Shown: one piece after another, positions 47,547 through 56,004 of the stretch | How the letters are laid out: the number at the start of each line of letters is the position of its first letter | How positions within the stretch are numbered: the first letter of the stretch is position 1 | Source of the DNA: Halobacillus naozhouensis | GTDB lineage: Bacteria > Bacillota > Bacilli > Bacillales > Halobacillaceae | Reading direction: 5' to 3' | NCBI RefSeq assembly: GCF_029714185.1 | Contig: NZ_CP121671.1 | Coordinates: 2,728,001-2,792,000, forward strand | DNA: 64,000 nucleotides | Made by a program: the position numbers and the translations under genes | Notes under the pieces: generated by a model | Told to the model about the DNA's origin: nothing | Database searches by the model: none | Seen by the model: the letters and a program-made list of their open reading frames with translations, nothing else

Positions 47547-48512
47547 CTAATCAACTGCTGTCATCGGGCCATTGCCTTCAAGTACTTGAAGAATGTTATT
47601 AAGACTTAACTCCATCATTTGATATCTGGTTTCAAGACTTGCTGAGCCAATGTGAGGCAGACAAGTCACTTCTTTAAGCGTTAAAAGCGGGTGATCAGCA
47701 GATATCGGTTCATCCTCAAATACATCAAGCCCCGCTCCTCTAATTTCACCAGACTTTACTGCTTCGTAAAGGGCCATTTCATCCATTACTTTTCCTCTGG
47801 ATGCATTAATAAAAATAGCTTCGTCTTTCATATGGCTAAAAACATTCGCATTAAACAAATGATGCGTCTCGTCTGTCAATGGAACTAAGGAAACAACAAA
47901 ATCAGCCGAACTGATAAGCTGGTCAAAACTGACATAGTTCAGCCCCAATTCTTCTTCAGCTTTTTGCTTTCGGGTTCTATTATGATAGATCACATTCATA
48001 TCGAAACCTCTAGCCCGCTTAGCCACAACTTCACCTATTCTCCCCATGCCGACAATTCCTATAGTTTTATGATGAATATCTGAACCAGCAAGTAATAGGG
48101 GTGACCAATGCTCCCACTCTCCTTTTTTGACCATATCAGCGGCTTCGAGAATCCTTCTCGCTGTGGTCATTAATAGAGCAAAAGTTAAATCAGCCGTTGT
48201 ATCTGTCAATACATCTGGCGTATTAGTAACCGTTATTCTATGTTTTTTAGCCGATTCGATATCAATATTGTCAAAACCTACCGCCAAATTAGCAACCACC
48301 TTCAAGGTATCCGTCTGGCTTAGTATCGTCTCGTCAATAGGATCACTCAGCATCGTTACCAGTCCTTCGGCTTTCTTGGATTCCTCTAACAACTTTTTAT
48401 AAGGTACTGATTCTTCTGCGCTGTCCCACATGTTGATGTTCAATTTTTCCCTAAATGAATCAACAACATCATCAGGCAGTTTTCTAGTGATATAAACATA
48501 AGGCTTCGTCAC
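47547..48512 (-). CDS. D-2-hydroxyacid dehydrogenase (glyoxylate/glycerate type)
   Basis: A 321-residue NAD(P)-dependent D-isomer hydroxyacid dehydrogenase. It shows VANLAVGFDNIDI, the nucleotide-binding GIVGMGRIGEVVA, VSLVPLTDETHH, and the catalytic triad as Arg in INASRGKV, Glu in LDVFEDEP and His in CLPHIGSAS. Most similar in style to glyoxylate/hydroxypyruvate reductases. GTG 48512 follows AGGAAGGGA; the frame runs 42 codons further upstream with a hydrophobic stretch that lacks a ribosome site and is rejected. Confidence 0.88.
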   Translation of the reverse strand: MTKPYVYITRKLPDDVVDSFREKLNINMWDSAEESVPYKKLLEESKKAEGLVTMLSDPIDETILSQTDTLKVVANLAVGFDNIDIESAKKHRITVTNTPDVLTDTTADLTFALLMTTARRILEAADMVKKGEWEHWSPLLLAGSDIHHKTIGIVGMGRIGEVVAKRARGFDMNVIYHNRTRKQKAEEELGLNYVSFDQLISSADFVVSLVPLTDETHHLFNANVFSHMKDEAIFINASRGKVMDEMALYEAVKSGEIRGAGLDVFEDEPISADHPLLTLKEVTCLPHIGSASLETRYQMMELSLNNILQVLEGNGPMTAVD

Positions 48513-48689
48513 TTTTATCCCTTCCTCTCTTTCATCCTTGTAGAATTTATTATAAACGAAAATAAGCAGTAAAACATATGATGGAATGCCTAACAGAAAT
48601 TTTTGATATAATGCAGTTATGCCCAATCTTTTTTCCATAAGACAGAAACATCTATTGTGCTGTAACTACATGCAAGGAGGTCGATAATC

Positions 48690-49202
48690 ATGAGTGGAGA
48701 AAATCGAACAATGACTGTATTAGAGAAAAAAGCAAGAGAATGGCTGATTGAAAGAGGTGTAACTGTCGACGATATGGCTGAACTTGTCCATTATCTTCAA
48801 TCGAAATACCATCCTAAACTAACCATGGAGGAGTGTCGCTTTAACGTTAATCAAGTACTTAAAAAGCGGGAAGTGCAAAATGCGATCGTCACAGGGATAC
48901 AACTCGATGTGCTCGCTGAACAAAAAAAGCTTGAAGAACCGCTTCAATCCACCATTGAAGTGGATGAAGGGTTATATGGGGTAGATGAAATCATCGCCTT
49001 TTCTATTGTAAATGTTTATGGATCCATTGGTTTCACAAATTATGGGTATATTGATAAACAGAAGCCCGGAATCCTTAAGGCCCTGAATGATAAATCCTCC
49101 GGTAATTGTCATACCTTCTTAGACGACATCGTTGGAGCCATTGCAGCGGCTGCCTCAAGCAGACTTGCCCACAGTGCGGTTGGCGAAGCAGAAGAAGAAT
49201 AA
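48690..49202 (+). CDS. yutG: PgpA-like phosphatase YutG
   Basis: A 170-residue PgpA-domain protein of the Bacillus YutG family. It shows REWLIERGV, VDEIIAFSIVNVYGSIG and FLDDIVGAIAAAA, with acidic residues expected to bind metal. The PgpA name suggests phosphatidylglycerophosphate dephosphorylation, but this family lacks membrane helices and the reaction is not certain. GCAAGGAGG precedes ATG 48690. Confidence 0.85.
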   Translation: MSGENRTMTVLEKKAREWLIERGVTVDDMAELVHYLQSKYHPKLTMEECRFNVNQVLKKREVQNAIVTGIQLDVLAEQKKLEEPLQSTIEVDEGLYGVDEIIAFSIVNVYGSIGFTNYGYIDKQKPGILKALNDKSSGNCHTFLDDIVGAIAAAASSRLAHSAVGEAEEE

Positions 49203-49207
49203 ATAAG

Positions 49208-49240
49208 AGTAAAGTCACGCTACGTGCGTGGCTTTTTTTA
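49208..49240 (+). terminator. yutG terminator
   Basis: GTCACGC and GCGTGGC arms around TACGT, followed by seven T. Confidence 0.75.
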
Positions 49241-49317
49241 ATTTTTCTGAAACCTTGCGGCCTTTTTATTCGTTATATCATATAATAGTTATAATGACTT
49301 TGGAAAGGGATGGGGTA

Positions 49318-50874
49318 ATGGCACGTTTAAAGAGAAGTTGGATATGGATTGGCCCTTTAATAATTCTGCTTGTTGGTGTTTTCATCCTGTTTGTTGAAAA
49401 TTACCAGGAAGTAACTGGACCTCCGAGTGAAGAATGGAGTCGGGAAATTGAACTAGGAACCCTTTCTTCAAACATTCAACCACACGTATCAGAAATGAGT
49501 AATAGCACGCTATCCATTTCATATGCAACGAAAAAAGGGGTACAACAGAAAATACTTAGTGATACCAATCAAGTAATTGCGAAGCATACATACGATATTC
49601 CTTATAATAAATGGACAGAAACATATGTAAAGAATGACCATGTACTTTATTTTGATTACTATGCGATTTATGATGGGAAAACAAAGGAAAAAATCACCGA
49701 CGCTTCTCGTTTCATTCCATTAAAAAATAACGTAGTCTATCAACAAGGATTGGAAATTTTCATCATGAATCCTGAAACTAAAACTTCTTCTTCATTACTA
49801 ACTTTACCAGACGATAATGTTGAATTCAGTATGTATGAAGCTGACTCTCAGATCTATTTAATGACACAGAAAACAGATACTTCAGGGATTGACATCACTT
49901 TTTATCAGGTAAAACAAACCACAGTTTCTAAACTGGCAGAAACACAATTCCAGACAAAGCCATCAGAGGTTGCGAAGTCTATTCAGTTCACGATAGAAGA
50001 TCATCAGTATTCGCTCTTCCTCCAAACATTCCAGAAACAAAGTATGTCCGGCAAACCAGTTTCTCACTATTATTACTCTAAACAACCCTTAGATGAGAAG
50101 CCACAGTTAGAATCGATTACGTTTTCAGATCCAGCGGCAAACCAGGCGCTGTCAGAAATCTCGGACTTCGAAATAGGGACCGAAAATGGGCAAACAGTTC
50201 TTTTGTTTAAAGGATATGGATTTACGAAAACAGGCTACCGGGAAGATGGTCAGTTCAACATTTATCAAGCCATAATAAACGAACAAGGTAAATCAACCAC
50301 TACACGGTTGAGTAATACACCTGATTCCTCCTCCCAGCCGGAACGAATCAATGAAGACGCAATCATTTGGGTGGACGGACAGGGCGATACAAACCGCCTG
50401 CTGCTTGCATCATCCCATCCTGAGGTTATTGAACAAGCTCAGCAGGTTTCCGGGGAATATCTTCTCGGCGCATTAGGAAAAACAGTAGGAATGCTTTCAT
50501 ATAGCTTTTTTGCAGTTATTGTGGGGCTCATTTGGTATATATGGCCATTGATTTTCCTTGCTGTTATGATGTTTAGTTCAAACAAGGCCTATGATAAAGA
50601 TCAGGAATGGGTATTCTTCTTAGGGGCCTTCATCTACCTCGGAGCAGCCATTCTTTTTAAAGATCGTATTTACACACCTTCCCTCTTATCACGTGCTCCT
50701 GAGTATTTAAGTTTTACAGGGAGTTCCATTGTCTACACCCTTGTATTTGCCTTGGTCATCTATGCTATTATGCAACTGAGTAAAAGAGATTGGTCGATTA
50801 CAGTACGTCTTAGTTACTTTGTCGGTGTTCATCTTCTGTTCGTCACGATATTTTATGGACCCTACCTTATCTAA
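49318..50874 (+). CDS. large membrane protein of unknown function, 518 residues
   Basis: Unrecognised. One N-terminal helix (IWIGPLIILLVGVFILFV) leads into about 360 residues of polar, beta-rich sequence with many short repeats of strand-turn-strand (for example VLYFDYYAIYDGK, EIFIMNPETK, QIYLMTQK). This could be an extracytoplasmic propeller-like domain. Four C-terminal helices follow (SYSFFAVIVGLIWYIWPLIF, WVFFLGAFIYLGAAILF, IVYTLVFALVIYAIM, YFVGVHLLFVTIFYG). ATG 49318 follows GGAAAGGGATGGGG; a longer frame covers the yutG terminator and is rejected. It sits where B. subtilis has yutH, but does not look like that protein. Confidence 0.8.
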   Translation: MARLKRSWIWIGPLIILLVGVFILFVENYQEVTGPPSEEWSREIELGTLSSNIQPHVSEMSNSTLSISYATKKGVQQKILSDTNQVIAKHTYDIPYNKWTETYVKNDHVLYFDYYAIYDGKTKEKITDASRFIPLKNNVVYQQGLEIFIMNPETKTSSSLLTLPDDNVEFSMYEADSQIYLMTQKTDTSGIDITFYQVKQTTVSKLAETQFQTKPSEVAKSIQFTIEDHQYSLFLQTFQKQSMSGKPVSHYYYSKQPLDEKPQLESITFSDPAANQALSEISDFEIGTENGQTVLLFKGYGFTKTGYREDGQFNIYQAIINEQGKSTTTRLSNTPDSSSQPERINEDAIIWVDGQGDTNRLLLASSHPEVIEQAQQVSGEYLLGALGKTVGMLSYSFFAVIVGLIWYIWPLIFLAVMMFSSNKAYDKDQEWVFFLGAFIYLGAAILFKDRIYTPSLLSRAPEYLSFTGSSIVYTLVFALVIYAIMQLSKRDWSITVRLSYFVGVHLLFVTIFYGPYLI

Positions 50875-50927
50875 TAAAAGGAGATGTCCCAAATCCCCTC
50901 AGGTCATCTTTTTCGTTTAGACTGTTC

Positions 50928-50973
50928 TCAAAAGGAGTGGCTGCATCCTCTGCAAGCCACTCCTTTTGCCAGA
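50928..50973. terminator. hairpin after the 518-residue membrane protein
   Basis: AAAAGGAGTGGC and GCCACTCCTTTT form a perfect 12-bp stem with an inner TGCA/TGCA pair. The T tail is short, so the terminator role is likely but not certain. Confidence 0.65.
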
Positions 50974-51083
50974 CTGAACATTATTTTTTTATAACACCCT
51001 AATAGTGTAGTGGATGATTTGTTTGTAAGCCTGTCCTGTCTGTCCCTTTCCATTCCATTAGCAACAGACTGACTTATCCCTTT

Positions 51084-51851
51084 TTATCTTTTTAACCACT
51101 CATATAAGTCCTTCATTTTGTAGGTTGGCTGTTTCACGCTATATTGAATGTCCTTAAAAGAAGTAACACCCGTTTCAACCATCAGTGTATCAAGACCTGC
51201 ATTTATTCCTGCCAGAATATCTGTCTCATAATTATCACCAACCATGAGGACATCTTTTTTTTCTAAGCCAGCTTTATCCAAAGCTTGCTCCATCGCAATC
51301 GCTTCCGGTTTACCAACGAAGATTGGTTTTGCCCCTGTGCTGACAGCCACTACTGAAGTTAACGCTCCATTTCCCGGAAGCATTCCTCTATCTGTTGGAA
51401 TGGCAGCATCCTTGTTCGTACTTATTAACTTCGCGCCATTTCGAACATTTAAACAGGCTTTGGCAAGCTTTTCATAGGAAATATTGCGATCAATACCTAT
51501 AATCACATAATCTGCTCCATGATCCACCGCTTCATGCCCCTCTTTCTCCAGGGCATCATAAAGGCCTTCCTCTCCAATCACATATACCTTTGCTTGTGTT
51601 TTTATTGAAGAGACATACTTTGCTGTCGCCAGACTTGACGTAAACACTTGATCGCCTGTAGCAGGGATGCCCATATCATTCAACTTCTTAGCAACCTGCT
51701 CAGGTTTAGCCGATGAATTATTCGTCAAATATATAAAGGGAATCGATTGTCCCTGTACAAACTTAACAAACTCTGCAGCTCCGGGAATTGGGTCTTTTCC
51801 TCTATACATGGTTCCATCTAAATCGATAAAATAAGCCTTGTATTGTTTCAT
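51084..51851 (-). CDS. yutF: HAD-family phosphatase YutF
   Basis: A 255-residue HAD subfamily IIA (NagD-type) phosphatase. Motif I is FIDLDGTMYRG (nucleophile Asp10), motif II is YLTNNSS, a C2 cap domain lies between, motif III Lys is in IFVGKPEAIA, and motif IV is MVGDNYETDI. Same size as B. subtilis YutF (256). The natural substrate is unsettled. ATG 51851 with a modest AGGTG site; GTG 51863 is an alternative four codons earlier. Confidence 0.92.
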   Translation of the reverse strand: MKQYKAYFIDLDGTMYRGKDPIPGAAEFVKFVQGQSIPFIYLTNNSSAKPEQVAKKLNDMGIPATGDQVFTSSLATAKYVSSIKTQAKVYVIGEEGLYDALEKEGHEAVDHGADYVIIGIDRNISYEKLAKACLNVRNGAKLISTNKDAAIPTDRGMLPGNGALTSVVAVSTGAKPIFVGKPEAIAMEQALDKAGLEKKDVLMVGDNYETDILAGINAGLDTLMVETGVTSFKDIQYSVKQPTYKMKDLYEWLKR

Positions 51852-51898
51852 TGATTTGCACACCTGCTCTCACATATTACTCCGATATTTTTTGAATT

Positions 51899-52336
51899 CT
51901 ATTCGTTTGAGAAAGCACTGACAGGACCTAACTCGTCATTCAAATACTTACGAACACGGTCTGGAAAATGACTAAGCGATTCACTATTTCGATCCCAACT
52001 ATGCATGATTGCTTCATGGTCAACCTTTAAATAATGCTGAACAACCATTTTACGAAGTCTGATTATTTCTTTATAGGCGTTTAATTCCTCTTCAGGAAGC
52101 ACCTTTTCATCCGTTAAAATATCAATAATATCCTCATAGCTTCCTGGATCACGCATTATAAAGCCATCAATCATTTGATTTCCGACATCAATGATTATTT
52201 CCACACAAAGATGTGTCACCCTTTCTAAGCCTAAATAGTCGCTAAATGTTTGAAATGTTTGCTTCTTTTGTTCCGCTAATAATGTGTCCATATATAACAA
52301 TAATTCTTCAATTTTTTTTCGATCCACAAAATACAT
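51899..52336 (-). CDS. yutE: DUF86/HepT-like protein YutE
   Basis: A 145-residue all-helical DUF86 (HepT-like) protein. In HepT toxins the RX4-6HXY motif reads like RNxxVHxY. Here the matching segment is LRKMVVQHYLKVD: the Arg and Tyr align, but the His position is Gln, with a His one residue later. No MNT-type nucleotidyltransferase antitoxin gene is adjacent, so a toxin-antitoxin role is doubtful. B. subtilis has yutE in the same place next to yutF. ATG 52336 follows AAGGAGG. Confidence 0.85.
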   Translation of the reverse strand: MYFVDRKKIEELLLYMDTLLAEQKKQTFQTFSDYLGLERVTHLCVEIIIDVGNQMIDGFIMRDPGSYEDIIDILTDEKVLPEEELNAYKEIIRLRKMVVQHYLKVDHEAIMHSWDRNSESLSHFPDRVRKYLNDELGPVSAFSNE

Positions 52337-52479
52337 GATTTTTCCTCCTTGTAACACTCTTTCACTTTAAATAGAATAACACAATTATCTTTTCATGAGA
52401 TATTAGGATGTATATTTACGTTTTCATACGAATTCTGCTATAGTATATAGTGGAATTAAACGAATCGGAGGCGAACTTA

Positions 52480-53451
52480 TTGGATAGAGAACTCGCATTA
52501 GAACTAGTACGTGTAACAGAGGCAGCAGCTATTGCTTCCGCCCAATGGATGGGCCGCGGTGATAAAATGAACGCAGATGATGCGGCTACAACAGCAATGA
52601 GAACTATTTTTGATTCTGTTTCGATGGACGGTGTTGTTGTCATCGGTGAAGGCGAATTAGACGAAGCCCCTATGCTTTACATTGGTGAAGAACTTGGGGA
52701 TAAGGCAGGGCCTAAAGTTGATATCGCTGTTGATCCTTTAGAAGGTACTAATATTGTAGCAAAGGGTCATAATAATGCCATGGCAGTTATTGCAGCAGCC
52801 GAACGCGGCACCTTGCTTCATGCTCCTGATATGTACATGGACAAAATAGCAGCAGGTAAAAAGGCTAAAGGTCTCATACATATCGACGATCCTATAGAAC
52901 GAACCATTGATATCGTTGCTAGAGCAAATAATAAACGTATTGAAGATCTAACTGTTATTATTCAAGAACGCGAACGCCATCAGGAAATCATCGATCGCAT
53001 CATTAAAAAAGGTGCCCGTGTAAAGCTCTTTGGTGACGGAGACGTTGGTGCTTCGATTGCAACATGTCTGCCCCAAACAGGTGTCGACCTTTTTGTAGGG
53101 ACTGGAGGTGCACCTGAGGGTGTCATATCTGCTGCTGCGATCAAAAGCCTTGGCGGTGATATGCAAGCCAGACTTGTCCCTCAGAATGAAGAAGAATCAC
53201 AGCGCTGCCAGACAATGGGACTTGAAGACCCCCTTCAGCACCTTACTTTAAATGATCTAGTCCGAGGTGATGATGCAATCTTCGCAGCTACGGGTGTAAC
53301 AGAAGGTGAACTGCTAAACGGCGTGAAGTTTCTTGGCGGCGACCTCGTTGAAACGGACTCAATTGTAATGCGAGCCAAAACACGTACAGTCCGTTTTATT
53401 AAAGCTAACCACCACCTGGACCATAAGCCACATCTAAAGTTTGAAAAATAG
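52480..53451 (+). CDS. glpX: class II fructose-1,6-bisphosphatase GlpX
   Basis: A 323-residue GlpX-type enzyme converting fructose-1,6-bisphosphate to fructose-6-phosphate, for gluconeogenesis alongside pckA in this window. It shows GEGELDEAPMLYIGE, the metal-binding VDPLEGTN, FGDGDVGASIATCLP and GTGGAPEGV. The start is TTG 52480, eight bases after CGGAGGCG. It is followed 11 bp later by a DUF3055 gene, probably cotranscribed. Confidence 0.95.
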   Translation: MDRELALELVRVTEAAAIASAQWMGRGDKMNADDAATTAMRTIFDSVSMDGVVVIGEGELDEAPMLYIGEELGDKAGPKVDIAVDPLEGTNIVAKGHNNAMAVIAAAERGTLLHAPDMYMDKIAAGKKAKGLIHIDDPIERTIDIVARANNKRIEDLTVIIQERERHQEIIDRIIKKGARVKLFGDGDVGASIATCLPQTGVDLFVGTGGAPEGVISAAAIKSLGGDMQARLVPQNEEESQRCQTMGLEDPLQHLTLNDLVRGDDAIFAATGVTEGELLNGVKFLGGDLVETDSIVMRAKTRTVRFIKANHHLDHKPHLKFEK

Positions 53452-53462
53452 GAGCTGACGTT

Positions 53463-53729
53463 ATGAGTGATGATCAACTCATCAAGGATGTTACAGAACA
53501 TTCAACAACCCGCTTCGTAGTGTTTGTTGTCGGGGGGCACCTATATGAATTAGCCTTCCTTCACACAGAGCACTATCCTGACCAAACCATGGTTTTAGAC
53601 CTTAATAAGAACAGATTCGGTCTTATAGATCACGAAACCCTGGATAGACCAAACTATCTTGAACATGTTTTTCAAATTAATGAGATTGATGCAGAAAAAC
53701 TTAGAGCACGGTTACACGAACTTATTTAA
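53463..53729 (+). CDS. DUF3055-like small protein
   Basis: An 88-residue soluble protein with alternating strands (RFVVFVVGGHLYELAFLHTEH, QTMVLDLNKNRFGLID) and a C-terminal helix (EKLRARLHEL). It resembles the DUF3055 family of Bacillales, which I recall only in outline; function unknown. AGGAGCTGACGTT precedes ATG 53463, 11 bp after glpX, and a terminator follows. Likely the second gene of a glpX transcript. Confidence 0.72.
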   Translation: MSDDQLIKDVTEHSTTRFVVFVVGGHLYELAFLHTEHYPDQTMVLDLNKNRFGLIDHETLDRPNYLEHVFQINEIDAEKLRARLHELI

Positions 53730-53734
53730 TCGTT

Positions 53735-53773
53735 TTAAAAAAACCGGCATGGTTTCTACACCTTGCCGGTTTT
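53735..53773. terminator. bidirectional terminator between the DUF3055-like gene and yutD
   Basis: AAAAAACCGGCA and TGCCGGTTTTTT arms lie between convergent genes. Confidence 0.85.
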
Positions 53774-53778
53774 TTGAT

Positions 53779-54054
53779 TTACTTGACTACTTTTTTCAAC
53801 ACAAAGTACGCACAGCCAAAGTTGCAATATTCATATAAATAATCTTCTAGCGTACTTATTTTTGTTTCAAAAGTGGCTTTAGCATTTTGATCATCGTAAA
53901 AACCTTTAAGACGAAGCTGACCGTAGCCCCAATCCCCTACTATAAAGTCATATTTACTTAAAATATCACTAAAACGACCTTCTAATTCTTCCTCACTGAA
54001 GCCATCCCGATAATTCTCGACGACTTCATATGTTTTCCCAAATAGTTCAATCAC
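53779..54054 (-). CDS. yutD: YutD family protein
   Basis: A 91-residue protein with the highly conserved YutD core: FEVxxYR-type start, then LSKYDFIVGDWGYGQLRLKG, KATFETKI and EYCNFGCAYFVLK with its two cysteines. Function unknown; widely conserved in Bacilli. GTG 54054 is chosen because GAGGTG lies five to eight bases upstream. In-frame ATGs further up exist but lack a ribosome site. Confidence 0.88.
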   Translation of the reverse strand: MIELFGKTYEVVENYRDGFSEEELEGRFSDILSKYDFIVGDWGYGQLRLKGFYDDQNAKATFETKISTLEDYLYEYCNFGCAYFVLKKVVK

Positions 54055-54191
54055 TCGGATCACCTCATACCTTATCATTAGTGTATCATATTTAAAATCA
54101 GTGGTGATAATACAACTACAAAAATTTTGTATCATTCCTTAAAAAAAGTCCAACCTAAAAGTAAGTTGTCATATGAACAGGAGGATTTAAC

Positions 54192-54776
54192 ATGAAAAAT
54201 TATAGATTATTTACCCTTATAATGGGGCTGACTTTCCTGCTATTAGCCGGTTGTACGGAAGCTCAACAAGAAGAAGCAAGAGACCAGGGAACGGATGAGG
54301 CCTTACATCGAAATGAAATGGACGACTATAACGACCGTCCCATGGAAGGACAAGTAGGTTACGTTCGTTACGAAAAAGATCAACTTGACCAAGATGCTGA
54401 ACAAAATCAGAACTTTAAAGTCAATAAAGAAAAAGTGGCAGATATGATTTCACGTATGATTCTCAAATACGAAGAATTTGAAGACGTAGCGACTCTCGTT
54501 ACTGATGAAGAAGTTCTTGTTGCTTATCAGGCACCGGACGGACAAGATCGCGAGCTATCAGCAGATATGGTTAAAAAAACAGCCTATTCATTAGTTCCAA
54601 GTTTTTACCATGTATATATCTCTGATAATCCCTCTGCATTTGGCGATATCCAAAGCTTAAGTAACTCGACAGTTTATGATGATCAATATAATGAAGTGAT
54701 CGATAACATTATTCAAAAAATGAAGGAAGCCCCTCAGGGTAAAGACGAACCGTCCGAAAATACTGACGCGTCCTAA
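54192..54776 (+). CDS. yutC: sporulation lipoprotein of the YhcN/YlaJ family (YutC)
   Basis: A 194-residue lipoprotein with signal peptide and lipobox LLLAGC (Cys near residue 19). A charged linker leads to a YhcN/YlaJ domain: VADMISRMILKYEEFEDVATLV, then EVLVAYQAPDGQDRELSADMVKKTA. Relatives are made during sporulation and found in spores. CAGGAGGATTT precedes ATG 54192. It lies directly upstream of lytH, also a sporulation gene, as in B. subtilis. Confidence 0.88.
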   Translation: MKNYRLFTLIMGLTFLLLAGCTEAQQEEARDQGTDEALHRNEMDDYNDRPMEGQVGYVRYEKDQLDQDAEQNQNFKVNKEKVADMISRMILKYEEFEDVATLVTDEEVLVAYQAPDGQDRELSADMVKKTAYSLVPSFYHVYISDNPSAFGDIQSLSNSTVYDDQYNEVIDNIIQKMKEAPQGKDEPSENTDAS

Positions 54777-54858
54777 CCCTTTCCCTAACTTTACCAAGCA
54801 TAAGAGCCTTATAGGAAAGAAAGGCTAACTGTACCAATTTATTTGAAGGTGAATATAA

Positions 54859-55803
54859 ATGAACATTCGTTCTAAAGTACTTTTAACCATCATGATTACA
54901 GCTGTCTGTCAGTTATTTACCATGTACAATGTTTCAGCTAGCGAAGAGTCTGAACGCATGTCCCTTTACAAAAAAACATCTGCTGTCACCAATATTCCAT
55001 GGTATTACTTTGCCGCTATTGATCAATACGAACGTCAAATACACGATGAGATACCTGAAGGAAGAGTAACAGCAATTCAGCCAGATCCATTATTTTGGAG
55101 AGGAGTCAATGAACCTTCGATGTTTTTCCCAGATGGATGGGGAGCCAGCGGAAACGATGACGCGAAAGCTGAGATGACAAATGATGAAGATATTCTTTGG
55201 TCTTTAGGTAATTATATAAAGTCATATGGAACCACTAAAGATGATATAAGAATAGCATTATGGAATTATTATAAACGTGATTTAACCGTCCAAACCATTA
55301 TGAATACTGCTCAAGTATTTAAAAAGTTCCAAACTGTTTCACTGACGGATCGGGACTTCCCTCTGCCCTTGGAAGCCAATTACAGTTACAACAATACATG
55401 GGGAGATGTGCGAGGATTTGGAGGAAGGCGAATCCATGAAGGAACTGACATCTTTGCGAACTATGGAGTTCCTGTAAAGTCCACCACATATGGAGTGGTT
55501 GAAATGAAAGGCTGGAATAAGTACGGTGGATGGAGAATTGGAATTAGGGATATTTATAATATTTACCATTATTATGCCCATTTAAATGGGTTTAAAGATG
55601 GAATCAAAGTGGGAGACGTAGTGAAGCCCGGAGATGTGATAGGAAGTGTCGGGGCTACCGGTTATGGACCTCCTGGCACCTCAGGAAAATTCCCACCCCA
55701 CCTCCATTACGGCATGTACAAAGATAATGGAGAACACGAATGGTCCTTTGACCCTTATCCTTATTTGAAGAAGTGGGAAAAATTAGCCCGGAAATCACAA
55801 TAG
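54859..55803 (+). CDS. lytH: sporulation M23 endopeptidase LytH
   Basis: A 314-residue secreted peptidase with a signal peptide (residues 1-27, cleavage near NVSASEE). The M23 domain covers about residues 185-300: zinc ligands in GGRRIHEGTDIFA (His and Asp) and PPHLHYGMY (HxH). B. subtilis LytH is an L-alanoyl-D-glutamate endopeptidase that trims spore cortex peptidoglycan. Length is close to 326 there. TGAAGGTGA precedes ATG 54859. A long terminator follows. Confidence 0.92.
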   Translation: MNIRSKVLLTIMITAVCQLFTMYNVSASEESERMSLYKKTSAVTNIPWYYFAAIDQYERQIHDEIPEGRVTAIQPDPLFWRGVNEPSMFFPDGWGASGNDDAKAEMTNDEDILWSLGNYIKSYGTTKDDIRIALWNYYKRDLTVQTIMNTAQVFKKFQTVSLTDRDFPLPLEANYSYNNTWGDVRGFGGRRIHEGTDIFANYGVPVKSTTYGVVEMKGWNKYGGWRIGIRDIYNIYHYYAHLNGFKDGIKVGDVVKPGDVIGSVGATGYGPPGTSGKFPPHLHYGMYKDNGEHEWSFDPYPYLKKWEKLARKSQ

Positions 55804-55853
55804 AAAGACGCAGGAAGTTGAACGTGGAACTACCACAACTACTCGCGACACAA

Positions 55854-55904
55854 AGGAAAGCCCGGGTGCCTCTCGTAAGACGAGAAAACATCGGGCTTTT
55901 TCCT
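55854..55904 (+). terminator. lytH terminator
   Basis: AAAGCCCG and CGGGCTTT outer arms with an inner CTCGT/ACGAG stem, then TTTT. The metS stop lies just beyond on the other strand. Confidence 0.82.
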
Positions 55905-55905
55905 T

Positions 55906-56004
55906 CTAGCTTTGAGATTTAGATTTTTTTACTGCATTCGTTATACTAAGTGCCAGGCCGCCCCAAATTATAACTATAGTGATAATAAACATAACGATAG
56001 CCAT
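55906..56004 (-). CDS. metS: MetS-type small subunit of a methionine/alanine importer
   Basis: A 32-residue peptide starting MAIVMFIITIVIIWGG and ending KKSKSQS. It has one membrane helix followed by LALSITNAVKK, the pattern of the MetS small subunit. It begins one base overlapping the stop of the NSS transporter (TAATG), with GGAGG ten bases before the ATG inside that gene. In Corynebacterium glutamicum, MetS is needed with the NSS protein MetP for methionine and alanine uptake. Too short for most gene finders. Confidence in the gene is high; the substrate is inferred. Confidence 0.88.
   Translation of the reverse strand: MAIVMFIITIVIIWGGLALSITNAVKKSKSQS

Noticed and set aside
48513..48638. 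42-codon hydrophobic extension of the hydroxyacid dehydrogenase
   Set aside because: No ribosome site at its start; the GTG at 48512 has AGGAAGGGA and matches the family N terminus.
51899..52336. HepT/MNT toxin-antitoxin system
   Set aside because: No nucleotidyltransferase partner next to it, and the catalytic His position is changed.
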